A stretch of DNA of 64,000 nt from Emiliania huxleyi CCMP1516. Lineage: Eukaryota > Haptophyta > Isochrysidales > Noelaerhabdaceae. Below, piece by piece: positions 1-12,100 of this stretch. The notes below the pieces were generated by a model, which saw only the letters and a program-made list of their open reading frames with translations, had not been told where the DNA came from and did not search any database. Position 1 is the stretch's first letter. The number at the start of each line of letters is the position of its first letter. A program made the translations under genes and the position numbers. The stretch is from the NCBI RefSeq assembly GCF_000372725.1, contig NW_005199770.1, forward strand, positions 1,744,593 to 1,808,592. The letters are read 5' to 3'.

Positions 1-120
1 CAAAGGCGACGCTGGCGCACTCCGGCTCACACCAGGCGCCGCCGCCGCCGCCTCAGCCGCGGCCGCCGCGCGCCCCCTCCCGCCCCAGAAACCCAAGTGT
101 GCCGCTCTTCCTCTTGCAGG
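1..120 (+). other. Probable intron end or linker upstream of the first visible PKS exon
   Basis: A pyrimidine-rich tract followed by CAG at 118-120 looks like a 3' splice site, and ECH-like coding sequence is clear only downstream. Ala/Pro-rich frames run through 1-100, so part of this could also be exon. I cannot decide. Confidence 0.4.
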
Positions 121-3100
121 TGCCCCCACTTCGCTTGCGGCCAGGGCAGCTCGAGGCGGCCGCGGCACCTCCTCCGCAGCCGCGAGTGCACAAAGTGAGG
201 GTGCCCAAGGCGCTCGGCGACCTCCACCCCGAGCAGCCACTGCCCGAGTGCGCGCTCCTCGTCTTCCAAGGCGAGGCGGGCGCGGAGCACTTTTGCCTCG
301 GCGGCGACCCGTCCCCGACGAGCCTCGCGAGCGGCGCATTCCTCGACGCCCTCCCCCCGGCCGGCCGACTTGTTGAGCGACTCCGCGACGCGCCGATGCC
401 GAAGGTGGTGGTTTGCCACGGCGCCACCCGCGGAGGAGGGATGGCCTTCCCGTGCCTCGGCACGGTCGTGCTCGCGCACTCGGACGCCACGTTCGGCTTC
501 CCCGAGATCCGGCGCGGCGCCTTGCCCGGCGTCGTCAGCGTGGCGGCGCGGCAGCGGCTGAGCCGCGCGGCGTGCGAGCGCCTCTTTTGCACGGGCGATG
601 TGATCGACGCGCCGACAGCGCAGCGGCTCGGGCTCGTGGACGTTGTGGGCGGCTGGGCGGAGCTCGAGACAGAGGTTGCGCGGCTGGAGCGGCACTTCCT
701 CTCCTCGGCAGAGCGGCTGGTGCATGCGCCTGGTGCGGAACCGTCCTCCGCGCCAGCCGCCACACCCGCGCCCTTCGAGGTGGGGAGCAACTCGCAGGTG
801 GCGCGCCTGTCGGTGACAGCAGAGTCGGCGACGCGGCTGGCAGGCGATGCGCTGCGGCTGCTCGCGCAGCTCTCCGCCTCGCTGCGCGTGCTCGTCCTGT
901 CGGTGGAGGGGTCGGACGGGCAGGAAGGGGAGGGCGGGGAGGGCTGGGAGGGCGGCGGCTCCTCCGCTGCCCCGTGCGCGGAGACGGGCGCGCGCATCGA
1001 GGCTGCAATGGCGCAGCTGACCGACGCGGGCGTCGCCATCGTCGCCTGCGTGCGCGGCCACGTCCGTGCGCCCCCGCTGCTGCGCGCATGCCTCGCCTCG
1101 CACTATCGCGTGGTCGAGGCTGGCTCCTTCTTCTGCTGCGACAGCAAGGACGCGCCCTCGCGGTCGGCAGCCTTCCGCGCGCCACCCTAGAAGCGGAATA
1201 CGGATTGCTGTACTCCCAACCAGCGCTCGAGAGGACACGCACTCAGCTGTATTCGACCGTACTCGGCGTCACTCACTGCCTTCGTATCCCTCGCATGCAC
1301 GCGGTGCTCTGAATGCTCTGCACAATGCCGCCCTCCCGCCGCGATGTCGGCGTCTTCGCCCCCGTAGGCGCGCTGCACTCGATTGACGCAGAGGCCCTCC
1401 TGCGAGAGGGGAGGGTCGACTCGGCGCAGGCGGTGGAGCTGGGCCTCGCGAGCGAGCGCGCCGAGCGTGCGGTCGAGCGCTCCCTCCAGTTTGCGCACTG
1501 GCTCGTGCGGCAGCCGGCTGCGGGACTGAGACACGCTCTGCGGCTGATGTGCCCTCGAGCAGCAGCGGGGCGCGGGGTGCGGGAGGCGCGGCGCCACAAC
1601 GCGGCGCTGTTGCGGGAGGCCCTGCGCGAGAGGCGGGGGGAGGGGGCGCGGGAGACGCGGCTGCCCGGCCGGGCGCGCGGTGAGCACCCGCGAGAGGAGA
1701 GGGAGAGCGAGGGGCCGTGTCGAGGCGCGCCGACTTCGCTGCCGCGTTTGGGCCGGGAGCCGCCACGAATAGGCGCGTCGTCGGCCAGCCCGCCACCTCC
1801 TCAGCGCTCTCCCTCTGCGCACTCCCTCCCACCGCCGCGTCCACCGCCCGCTCCGCCGCCCCCTCCGCCTCCTCATTTGCTCCCTCCTCTGCCGCCGCCT
1901 CCTCTGCCGCCGCCTCTGCCGCCTCCTCTGCCGCCTCCTCCGCCGCTGCCTCTGCCGCCGCCTCCACACGCCTCCGCCGCAGAGGCGACCTCCGCCGCCC
2001 AGTCGCACTCCGCCGCGAGAAGGAGGCAGCTTCGCGCCGAGGCGCGGCCCGAGACGCTCGCGCCGCGCCCGACCCACGGAGATGCCGCGCCTCGCCACGC
2101 CGGCATCGTCGCGCTCGAGGTGTACGTGCCGCGCCAGTGCGCGTGTGCGGCGGCGCTCGAGGCGTCCGAGTACGGCATACCGAGGAGCCGGGAGGGAGGC
2201 CTGCGGGTGAGCGAGCTGTCCGCGTGCGACGAGGACGAGGACGCCGTCTCGATGGCGCTGACGGCGGTGAGCCGGCTGGTTGAGGCGCACGGCCTGCGGT
2301 ACGAGGACGTGGGCATGCTGCAGGTGGGCACGTCCTCGCTGCTCGACCGCTCCAAGAGCGTGAAGAGCCACCTGATGGCGCTCTTCGGCGGCTGCGCCGA
2401 TGTGGAGGGGATCGACTCGTACCACGCGACGAGCGGCGGCGCCACGTCGGCGCTGCTCGCGTGCGTCAATTGGGTGGAGAGCGCGGCTTGGGACGGGCGG
2501 TGGGCGATCGCTGTGTGTGCCGATGCCGCCGGAGAGGCTCCCTTCACGAGCGGTGCGGCGGCGGTCGCGACGCTCCTGGGGGCGGACGCGCCGCTCTGCC
2601 TGCGGCGCGAGACGCCTGGCGCTAGCCCCCCTCACGGCGGGCGGGAGGTAGTCGGCCTGGCGCCAACCCCTTGCGAGCCGTGTCTGCGCCTGGCCCAGCG
2701 CATCGGTCCGACGTCGACGGCGGCGGCGCTGATCAACTTGTGCTCGCTCTGGCTGCACGCGCCGCCAGAGTCGGGCGCGCACATCCGCCTACTGCCCTCC
2801 GATAGCGGAGCCGACGCGTCGGCCGCCCCTCTCCTCCACGTCCGCGGCGAGCTGCGGTGCGGTGACGGACTGCTCGAGGCGCTCGACGCTCGGCAGAGGC
2901 TTCCGCCGTCGGAGTTTGCGGCGGTGTGCGAGAGGCATGCGTCGAGCGGCGGCCGCTTCGGCTGGGTGCCGGAGCCACGTGGCGAGTCTCCTCCGGGCAG
3001 CTACCGCATCTCCGCGGTGGGGGCGCGCGGCGTGCGCTCGTACGAGCACGTGCCTCGGGTGGTGGAGCTGCGGCTGGGCGCGCCCTCCTGGGGCGCGCCA

Positions 3101-6100
3101 CCCTTGGGCGCGGCAGGCGAGGCATCCGTGGGCGCGGCAGGCGAGGGGCCGCCGGCGAGTCGGACGGACGACGTGGCTGCACTGCTGCGCCGCCTCGTCT
3201 CTCACGCGAATCGCGACGAGGCCGGAGGTGCCGCCGCCTCGTCTTCCGCCGTGGACACGGCGGCGGCGGTGTCGGCCGTCACAAAAGAGGTTGTCGGTGC
3301 GGCCATCGACGCAGACGCGCCGCTGATGGAGGCGGGGCTCGACTCGCTCGGCGCGGTCGAGCTGCGCACCCGCCTTTCCTCCCGGCTCGGCGCAGAGCTG
3401 CCAGAGACGCTCGTCTTCGACTTCCCCACAGCGCGGCAGCTCACGGCGCACTTGCTCTCGCTGACGGCGCCAGGCTCTGCGGACTCTGCCGCCACCGCGG
3501 AGGCTGCGGCGGCCATCGCTCGGATGCTGGCAGATCCTGGGCTGCTCCACTCGGCCACGGCTCTGGCCGCCTCTCGCCGCGGCGCCGCTGTCACTGGAAA
3601 GAGCTGCGCCATGCCGGCGGGTGTTTCGTCGGTCGATCTGCTGGCTGGCGCAACTGCGGCTGGTTGTGATCTCGCTGGGAAGGTGCCACCGCCTCGATGG
3701 GACGCTCAAGAGGCACCGGCCGGGTACAGCGCAGACGCCGTCGCGCGCGCTCGCCACGGCGCCTTTGTGGATGCCATTGAGCTCTTCGACCATCTCCGAT
3801 TCGGCGTCTCGCCCGCCGAGGCGGCGGCGATGGACCCGCAGCAGCGGCTGCTGCTCGAGCGCGGCTACGAAGCGCTGCACGCGTCGGGGCTCGACAAGGC
3901 AGCGCTCGTCGGCAGCGGCACGGGCGTCGCCGTCGGCATCGGCCACGTCGAGTTTGGTCGGCTGGTGCTGTCGGGGCCGTTGAGGCACAGCGTGTATGCC
4001 GCCACCGGCTCGAGCCTGTCGATCGCGTCTGGGAGGCTGTCATACGTCCTCGGCCTGCAAGGGCCGTGCGCAGCCTTCGAGACGGCGTGCTCCGCGTCGC
4101 TCGTCGCCTGCCACTCCGCGCTGCGCGCGCTCCAGCACGCTGAGTGCGAGCGCCACCTCGTCGCCGGCGCGGAAGCGGCTGTGCACAACTGGTCGGCCGT
4201 TCAGCTGGTGCCTCACCGCCGGTCTCCGCCCGTGTCGCGTAGGCGTCAACGCAATGCTGATGCAGGCGACGGCGCTCACCTTCGCCGTGGCGGGGATGAC
4301 CTCGGCGGTCGGGCGGTGCCACACCTTTGACAGCCGCGCCGACGGCTTCGCGCGCGGCGAGGGCTGCGTGTCTCTGGCTCTCGAGACGCTCGAGAGCCGG
4401 AGCGGCGGTCCAGGCGATGGTGGCGGCGAGCCTGACGAGGGGTCCATCGGCGTGGCCGGGAGCGCGGTGCGGCAGGACGGCAAGAGCGCCAGCCTCACCG
4501 CCCCCAACGGGCAGGCGCAGAGGGGCTTGCTTCGCGCCGCGCTGGCCGAGGCGAGCGTGGAGCCCTCCTGCATCTCGTGCGTCGAGGTGAGTGGTCTCTG
4601 TGGAGCAGCGTCAGCTTCCCCCATTCCACCGCCCTCCCCCGCCCCCCCGCCCCCGCCCCCGCCCCCGCCCCCGGCGCCGCGCCCCTTCTTGAGCGAGCGC
4701 ACCCCTCGCCCGTTCGCACTAGGCGCACGGCACCGGCACTGCGCTCGGCGACCCGATCGAGGTGCGGTCGCTCGCCGCAGCAGTGTTGCCTTCGCGCGGC
4801 GGCGTGGCGCTGCCGGTAGCCGTGGGAAGCCTCAAGGCGAACACTGCACACGGAGAGACCGCGGCTGGCGTTGCAGGGCTATTGCGGCTGGCAACGGGTC
4901 TGCTCGAGGCGCGGTCGCCGCCGAACGCGCACTTGCGCGCTCTCAACCCCCACCTTGGATCTGCTCTCGAGGGGGTGGCTTGCGCGCTTGCGGCACAGAT
5001 CGCCGAAGTCGCTCGCGCGCCAGCCTTGGGCGGCGTGAGCGCGTTCGGCTATAGCGGCACCATCGCGCATGCGCTATTGCGCGGCGCGGCGGCGGCGCCC
5101 ATTGCCGTCGCCGGGGCCGCTGTGCTTGGCTACCGCCGGCGCCGCTTCGCCTTCTCGGCGCATCGTCCGCCTCACCCACTCCTCGGGAAGAGGGACATCG
5201 CGCACTCGCCGTCCGAAGCTGCGCGCTTCACAGCCGTCGCAAGCGGCGCTCTAATCGCCCTCGTCGCCGACCACGTCGTGCGGGGCAGTGTCGTGTTCCC
5301 TGGCGCCGGCTACCTCGAGATGGCGCGCGCCGCTGCGGTAGCGAGCTCGGCGTCGCCCGCCGCGCGCGCCGAGCTCGAGCGCACCTTTTTTGTGGCGCCG
5401 CTCGTCCTCGAGCCGCCATTGGATGACGACGGCGGGACGACGATCGCGTGTGAGGTGGACGCGGCGCGGGGGTTCGAGGTCCGGAGCGAGTGGGGCGTGC
5501 GCAGGCTGGCCACCGAGGCGACTGTGCATTGCTCCGGAGTCGCCGCTGCCCCGCCGGGCGATATGGCGGACGGCGGGCCGTGGCCGGTGGCTGCCTCGAT
5601 CCGGGGGGCGGCGGTGCTGGCGGTGGACGTGTGCGAGCTCTACGCGCGCCTTCGCTCTGCCGGACTCGAGTACGGACTCGCGTACCGTCGGCTGCATGCC
5701 GCTTGGGCGGCCGGCGACGCGCCGCAGGCCGCCACTGCGCGGCTGCGCCCTGCCCGAGCCACTCAGGGAGTGCGCCTCCACCCGGCAGACCTGGACAGCG
5801 CGATGCAGCTGAGCGCCGTCCTCGGCGGGGCGGGGGAGGGGACGATGGTGCCCTACGCCGTGCGCGCCGCCCGGCTTGGAGCGCCCCTTGGTCGGTCCAG
5901 GGCCGCTGCGGTCTGGACCTCCACGCGTCGAAGTGTCGCGGTGCGCTTGGCGGGCGCGGGGTGGCGCGGCGGCGCCTTCGCGGCGCTGGACGGCTTCGAG
6001 TCGCGCGCGCTCCGGTTGGCGACGCCCTCGCGGCTCGGAGCCGGCGCGGTGCGCGATCTCTACACCACCACTTGGCGACCGCTCGCCGCCGTGTCGACTC

Positions 6101-9100
6101 CCCTGCCTCGACGCCATCGAGTGGTTGCTCTGGGCGGCTCTTCGGTCGCGAGCGGCCTACCCATTGCGGGATGGCGGTCCGGCGTCGCGCTTGCGCACCC
6201 GGCTGCGTCCGGCAGGGCTGCCTCTGCGCCGCTCGCCGCGCTCCTCGCATCCTTGTCGCTAGTTCGAGCGCAGCTATCGGCGGTTGATGCGGCCGACCTC
6301 TCCTTGCTCACGTCCGGGTCGCTGACGATCGGCTCCGCTGCCACAGCGAGCCCGCAGCACGGTGGGGCGCTCGGCCTCGCCCGCACCGCCCGGGTGGAGG
6401 CGGCGGCCCAGCTGCGGCTTCTGGTCCTTGACCTAGCGACCGGTGCGCCGTGTCGGGCCCTCCTCCTCAGCGCAGAGCCGCACGGAGAGCACGAGCTCGC
6501 GAGCCGCGGCGGCGGCACTTTGGCTCCCCGCCTGCATCCGGCCGCCGCCCCCGCTTCGGAGCTGCTCGAGCCGTGCCTCTCGCGCCGCCAGCTGCTGCTC
6601 GGAGGCCTCGGCGGCCTCGGCCTCGTCACCGCACGCTGGCTAGCTGAGAGGGGCTCTGCCAGCCTCGTGCTCGCGTCTCGCTCGGGATCTCATTCTGGCA
6701 CCGCGCGCGCGCTCTCTGTCCCGTCGCAGTGCGCCGTCCTCGCCGCGGCGTGCGACGCCGCGGAGCCGGCGGGGATTGCCCAGCTGCTCGGCAGCATTGC
6801 CAGCGGCGAGGCCGGCCCGGCAGTGGGTGGAGTATGGCACGCGGCAGGCGTGCTCGCCGACGGCACTCTTCGATCGCAAGGCGTGGCGACGCTGCGTCGA
6901 GTGTTTGCCCCAAAGGCGGACGGTGCGTTCCTTCTCCACAGGGCGTGCGCGGCGCAGCCGCTAGACGCGTGCGTCTTCTTTTCGTCGGTGGCGGCGCTGC
7001 TCGGTGGGGCGGGACAGGCCAACTACGCCGCGGCCAACTGCTGCCTCGACTCGCTTGGCGCACAGCTGCACGCGCGGGCGCTCGCCGCCTTGAGCGTGCA
7101 GTGGGGGGCTTGGGCCGACGTCGGGATGGCCTCGGGGGCGGCGGTCAATGCGCGGCTTCAGGCGGTCGGCGTGGGGCTGCTCTCGCCGCGGCAGGGGATG
7201 CGAGCACTCTCTTCGGCGCTTGGCCTGCGCGCGTCGCCTGTCGTGGCTGCGCTAGCCGTCCGATGGAGCACGTTCCTCGGCTCGATGCCTTCGGTACCGC
7301 CGCTCTGCAGCGGGCTGCTGCTCACCGCGGGCGGCGGTGCCGCTGACACCACCGCGTCCGTCCCGCTCGGTGCCGTGGCCAGCGTGGGCGAGGTGCTCAC
7401 GTTGGTCCGGCGGACCGTGGGCAGCGAGGTGGACGCAGACGCGCCGCTGATGGAGGCGGGGCTCGACTCGCTCGGCGCGGTCGAGCTGCGCAACCTGCTG
7501 CAGCGGCACTGCAAGGCCACCCTGCCGAGCACCCTTGTCTTCGAGCACCCGACTGCGCGCCAGCTCTCTCGGTTGCTCTTGGCTCAGGGCAATGGCCGGC
7601 CTGCCGATGCCCCGCGGCAGACGGCTGCTGTGGACATCGACCGGCTGGCGTCGGTGGAGGTCGCCTCGTCGTGCGCTGTCGGGCCCGGCGGCGCGCAGGG
7701 CGAGGGCACGGCCGCGCTCTGGCGGCTCGTCGCTTGCGGCTGCGACGCGGTGAGCGAGGTGCCCGCCTCGCGATGGGACGTGCGCGCGGGGCTCGACGGA
7801 GCCTCTTCGGACCTCGCCGAACGGCAGCGCCACGCGGCCTTCCTCGCCGACGCGGACCTCTTCGACAGCGGCTTCTTTGGCGTCGCGCCGGCCGAGGCGG
7901 CGGTGATGGACCCGCAGCAGCGGCGGCTGCTCGAGGTGGGGTACGAGGCGCTGCACGGCGCCGCGATGCGCAAGGCGAGCCTGCAGGGCAGCTTGTGTGG
8001 CGTGTTCCTTGGCGTGTGGACCCCCGAGTTCAACGACGTGCTCGCTCGCTCGCCCGCCGCGCTCAGCGTGTACTCAGCCACGGCGGCGATGTGCTCCGTC
8101 GCGGCCGGGCGCGTCTCGTTTGTGCTCGGCCTGCAGGGGCCCTGCCTCTCGTACGACACCGCCTGCTCGAGCAGCCTCGCCGCGGCTCACGGCGGCATGC
8201 GCGCCCTGCAGCTGCGCGAGTGCACGGCCGCCCTCGCACTGGGCGTCAACATGATATTCAGCCAGTATGCGAGTCTCGGGATGGCACGGGCGGGCATGAC
8301 GTCTCCTCACGGCCGCTCCCACTCGTTTGACCGCCGCGCCGATGGCTACGGCCGTGGCGAGGGTTGCCATGCGGCGGTGTTGCGGCTTGCGGCTGGGGGG
8401 CTGCAGCTCTTGCGTGGCTGCGTGGTGCGGCAGGACGGCCGCAGCGCGAGCCTCACTGCGCCGAACGGCCAGGCACAGCAGGCGTTGGTGGTTGCGGCCG
8501 TCGGCGAGAGCGGGTTGGATGCGGGGGAGGTGTCTTGCTACGAGGCGCACGGGACCGGCACCGCGCTTGGCGACCCGATCGAGGTTCGTTCGATCGCGCT
8601 CTCGGTGCTGCACGCCCGCGCCGGCGCGGCGCCGCTGCTGGTCGGGAGCCTGAAGGCGAATGCCGGCCACGCGGAGCCAGCGGCGGGGCTGGCGGGGATG
8701 TTGCGGCTATCTGCAGGTCTGTCCGAGTCGCGCAGCCCTGCCAACGCGCAGCTGCGCGCCCTCAACCCGCACATCGACAGCACGCTGGCGGAGGAGGCGG
8801 CGGGGCGGTGCGCCTTGCCGGCGCAGCTTGCGAGCGCCGACGCCACCGCCGTGCGCCGCGGGCTGGCGGGCGGCGTCAGCTCGTTCGGGTACAGCGGCAC
8901 CATCGCGCACGCGTTGCTGAGCGTGGACCCTGGCCGCCCAGCCCCCGCGCCCACCTCGCTCCCTCCGCGGCTGCGGCGCCGCCGCTACGCGTGGGCCGAG
9001 TCGCCGCACCCGCTCGCCCAGCTCGCCGGCCCGCCGGCCGCCGGCCGCGCCACCTTCCGCTCGCCCATCGAGGGGCCGCTCTTCGCCCTCGTGAACGGGC

Positions 9101-12100
9101 ACTGCGTGCAGGGGCGCGTCGTCTTTCCCGCTGCCGGCTACCTGGAGCTGGCCCGCGCCGTGAGCCAGCGGGTGGACCGCGAGCCGTCAGGGGCGGCCGC
9201 CGTGCTGCAGCGCGCCTTCTTTCTCCGCCCCCTCTTTCTCTCTCTCGCCGACGAAGCGTCCGTCACTTGCGAGCTCGACAGCTCGTCGGGCAGGCTCGAG
9301 GTGGCTAGCGTAAACGCGGCGGGCGGGGACGGAGTCGCGCATTTCGCGGCAGTGCGGGTGGCGGGTGCGGCGGCCCAGGCGATCCCACCGGCCCTGCGGT
9401 CGGTGAGGGAGTGCTGTCCTCGGCCTGTCGTCGTGCCCTCGCTGTACGCCAGCCTCCGCTCCATGGGCCTCGAATACGCCGAGGACTTCCGCACTCTGCA
9501 GTCTGCCTGGGCGGCCGAGGCGACGGTCGCAGCGCGGCTGCGGGGGCGCAAGGTGTGGCCGGGCGGCGGGGTCCACCCCGCCGACCTCGATGGCGCCCTC
9601 CAGCTCGCGTCGCTGCTCTCGCCGTCTGCCTCCAAGGAGACGCGGATGCCCTTTGCGATCGCCGAGGCGCGAGTCGGCGCTTCGTCCGGCCGGCTGTGGG
9701 CGGCGGCCTCTCAGCGCGGGGCTGACGACACCGCCGTGTGGCTGGGCTCGCCGCGCGCAGACGCGCAGACGCGCCTCTCTGGCTTCGAGAGCCGCGCGCT
9801 CTCCGCCGCCCCCGCGCCGCGCGAGCAGAGGCCGCTCGCGCCGTCAAGGTACGTGGTGGAGTGGTGCGCCGCCGAGCCGGAGGCCGCAGAGGGAGGGGCT
9901 GGCGCCGCTCCTCCTCTACCGCGGGTCGCGGTCATCGCAGACACGGCGCCCGCCGCGCTGCTGCGGCTGGGCAGCCTCTCCTCGAGCACAGGAGGCGCTC
10001 TCGGCGCGGAGCGGTGGGACGCGGTGCTGCTGGCCGCCCTCGGCCCTGCCTTTGCTCACGGCCTGCACGCCCTCGCCGGCGCGCTCAGCGCGGTGCAGTG
10101 GCAGGCATCGCAGGCGGCTCCAGTGCCGGTGTGGCTGTGCACGCTCATGGCCCAGCCGGTGGCGGGCGCCTCGGCGGCGCGGTGCGCGCACGCGGGGATG
10201 TGGGGCTTGTCTCGCGCGTGCCGTGCGGAGCTGCAGCTCCCTGTTTGCAGCTTGGATTTGGACGGCGAGGCTGCCGTTGCGAGCGTGGCTAGGCTGCTCG
10301 GCGGCCGACAGATCCGCTTGGGCGGCGGCAGCGTGCACGGCTTGCGCGTGGCGCCGTCCGTGGAGAGTGAGGCGGTTCTACGTGGGTCGTTGCTGCACGC
10401 GCCGAGGCTCGCCGCCCCGGTCGACTGCAGCTTCCCCGAGGCCATCTGTCTGAGCGCCGCAGGGCGCGGGGCGATTGCCGACTTGCGCGTCGACGCGCAA
10501 CGTCCGTTCGATGCGCCGCTGGCGGCGTCGGAGGTGGAGCTGCAGGTGTGCGCGGTCGGCCTGAACTTTCGAGACGTGCTGATCGTGCTGCAAGAGCTGC
10601 CAGAGCAATACCTGACAGATCCTGGCACAGACTGCTCCGGCGTTGTGCGCGGCCTCGGCGCGGGCGGCGGCGGGCACCTCTCGATCGGCGCGGCGTCGTT
10701 TGGCAGCGCAGTCGGCTGCCTCGCCTCGCGGGCGCGGGCCGACAGCCGCTTGCAGGTGCGCAAGCCGTCGGCGACGAGCTTCGAGCAGGCCAGCACGTTG
10801 GTGAGTACTTGGGGAACCGTCCACGCCGGCTTTGAGCGCCTGCGGCTCTCGGGCCGCCGCGCGCTCCTCGTCCACGCCGCCGCGGGCGGCGTCGGCCTCG
10901 CGGCGACCGAGTACGCGCATTGGCTCCAGCTATCCCTCGTCGGCTCGGCCGGGGCTCCGTGGAAGCACCACACGCTTCGCAGCCTCGGCTGCCGGCGGCT
11001 GGTCAGCTCCCGCCACGCCGGAGCGAGCGTGGTGGGTCTCGTCGGCTTGCTGCGAGGGTCGCGGGCGCACGCGGCACTCAACAGCCTCTCGGCCGACTTC
11101 ATCGCTGCGTCGAGCGCTGCGCTGGGCGAGCGCGGCCGGCTGGAGGAGATTGGCAAGCGAGGCGTGTGGAGCGACGGCCGCGCGGCGGCGGCGGGCGTCG
11201 CTTACGCAGTGCTGGACATGGCGACCGAGGTGCCGTCGCGCCCAGGCTGGTTCCTGCGGCGGGTGTTGCAGGTGCTTGCGCGGCGACTGGTGGCGGCGAC
11301 GGTGCGGCCGCTGCCGGCGGTCGCCTTTGACCTGGTGCGCCAGGCGCAAGCCGCTTTCCGCTTCCTCGCCAACGGGCGGAGCATCGGCAAGGTTGTGATG
11401 CGGGTGGGCGCGCCGCACGTGTCCCGGAGCTTGCCCGCCGAGTTTGGGGCGGTCTGCGGTCGGCTGGACGCGCACACGCGGCGGGCGGAGGCGGCGCTGG
11501 ACGGAGACTCTCTTTCGCGCGCGTGCGAGCTGCTCGATGCCCTGTGCCGGCAGTACGTGCAGGCCGCCGTCGAGGGCCTCGCCGCGCCCTCCTCCGTCGC
11601 GGCGTGGCACCACCGGCTGCTGCTCCGCTGGTGCGCGCAGCAGCCGCCGTGCGCCGCGCCGGTCGCCCCTTCGGCGGTGGTGGATGCGCACGCCGGCTTG
11701 CGTCCCTTGGTGGACCTGGCCGAGCGATGCGGCCCGCGGCTGGGCGCGGTGCTGCGGGGCGCCGCTTCCTACCAGGAGCTGCTCTTCCCCGGAGGGTCGA
11801 TGGAGGCGCTGCTGCCCGTCTACGAGGAGGCCGCCGTCTCGCGCTTCTACAACGACGCGCTGGTCGCGGCCGTCGAGTCGGTCGTCGCCGCCCTCCCGCC
11901 CGGCCGGCTGCTTTGCGTCATCGAGGTTGGCGCCGGCACCGGCGGCACGGCAGCGAGCGTGCTGCCGTCGCTCGAGCTGTCTTGCGCGCGCTACACCTTC
12001 ACCGACGTGTCGGAGGTCTTTCTGCGCCAGGCGGAGCCGCGCTTCGCGCGCTTCGCCCGCTTCATGCAGTACGAGCTGCTCAACATCGACGCAGACCCGC

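Larger units (their letters stand above)
121..1640 (+). other. PKS cassette A: two ECH-like domains
   Basis: The first ECH-like domain (to about 700) has the crotonase core: an oxyanion-hole stretch ending in GGG, then FGFPEI, whose Glu matches the classical ECH acid/base position, then GALPG and a GLVDVV end. Positions 393-664 are almost base-identical to 17581-17852 in cassette B. The second ECH-like domain (about 700-1176 plus 1368-1640) is degenerate, without the GGG/PE signature, but keeps the crotonase-like end (DAEALL, ELGLA). In bacterial PKSs such domains dehydrate and decarboxylate the HMG-type intermediate made by HMGS. That function here is inference. Further ECH domains and the KS of this module should lie upstream of the window. 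Confidence 0.82.
3620..7600 (+). other. PKS module 1: KS-DH-KR-ACP
   Basis: KS1 (about 3620-5090) is interrupted by two introns and keeps the active Cys (codon 4088-4090) and EAHGTGT; the second His box is NTAHGE. Its N-terminal strand (IAIVGMGCRFPGG in typical KSs) is missing. DH1 (about 5160-6050) has the HxxxGxxxxP motif in DHVVRGSVVFPGAG and the HPADLD acid. KR1 (about 6060-7330) has GGLGGLG, an ADG motif typical of B-type KRs, and the Ser/Tyr/Asn set in SSVAALLGGAGQANYAAAN. The ACP serine is codon 7468-7470. Expected output: one extension reduced to an alpha,beta-alkene. Confidence 0.88.

Noticed and set aside
5090-5160. Hidden acyltransferase between KS and DH
   Set aside because: The interval is only about 25 residues with a YRRRRF-type post-KS motif. 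No room for an AT and no GHSxG in any module.
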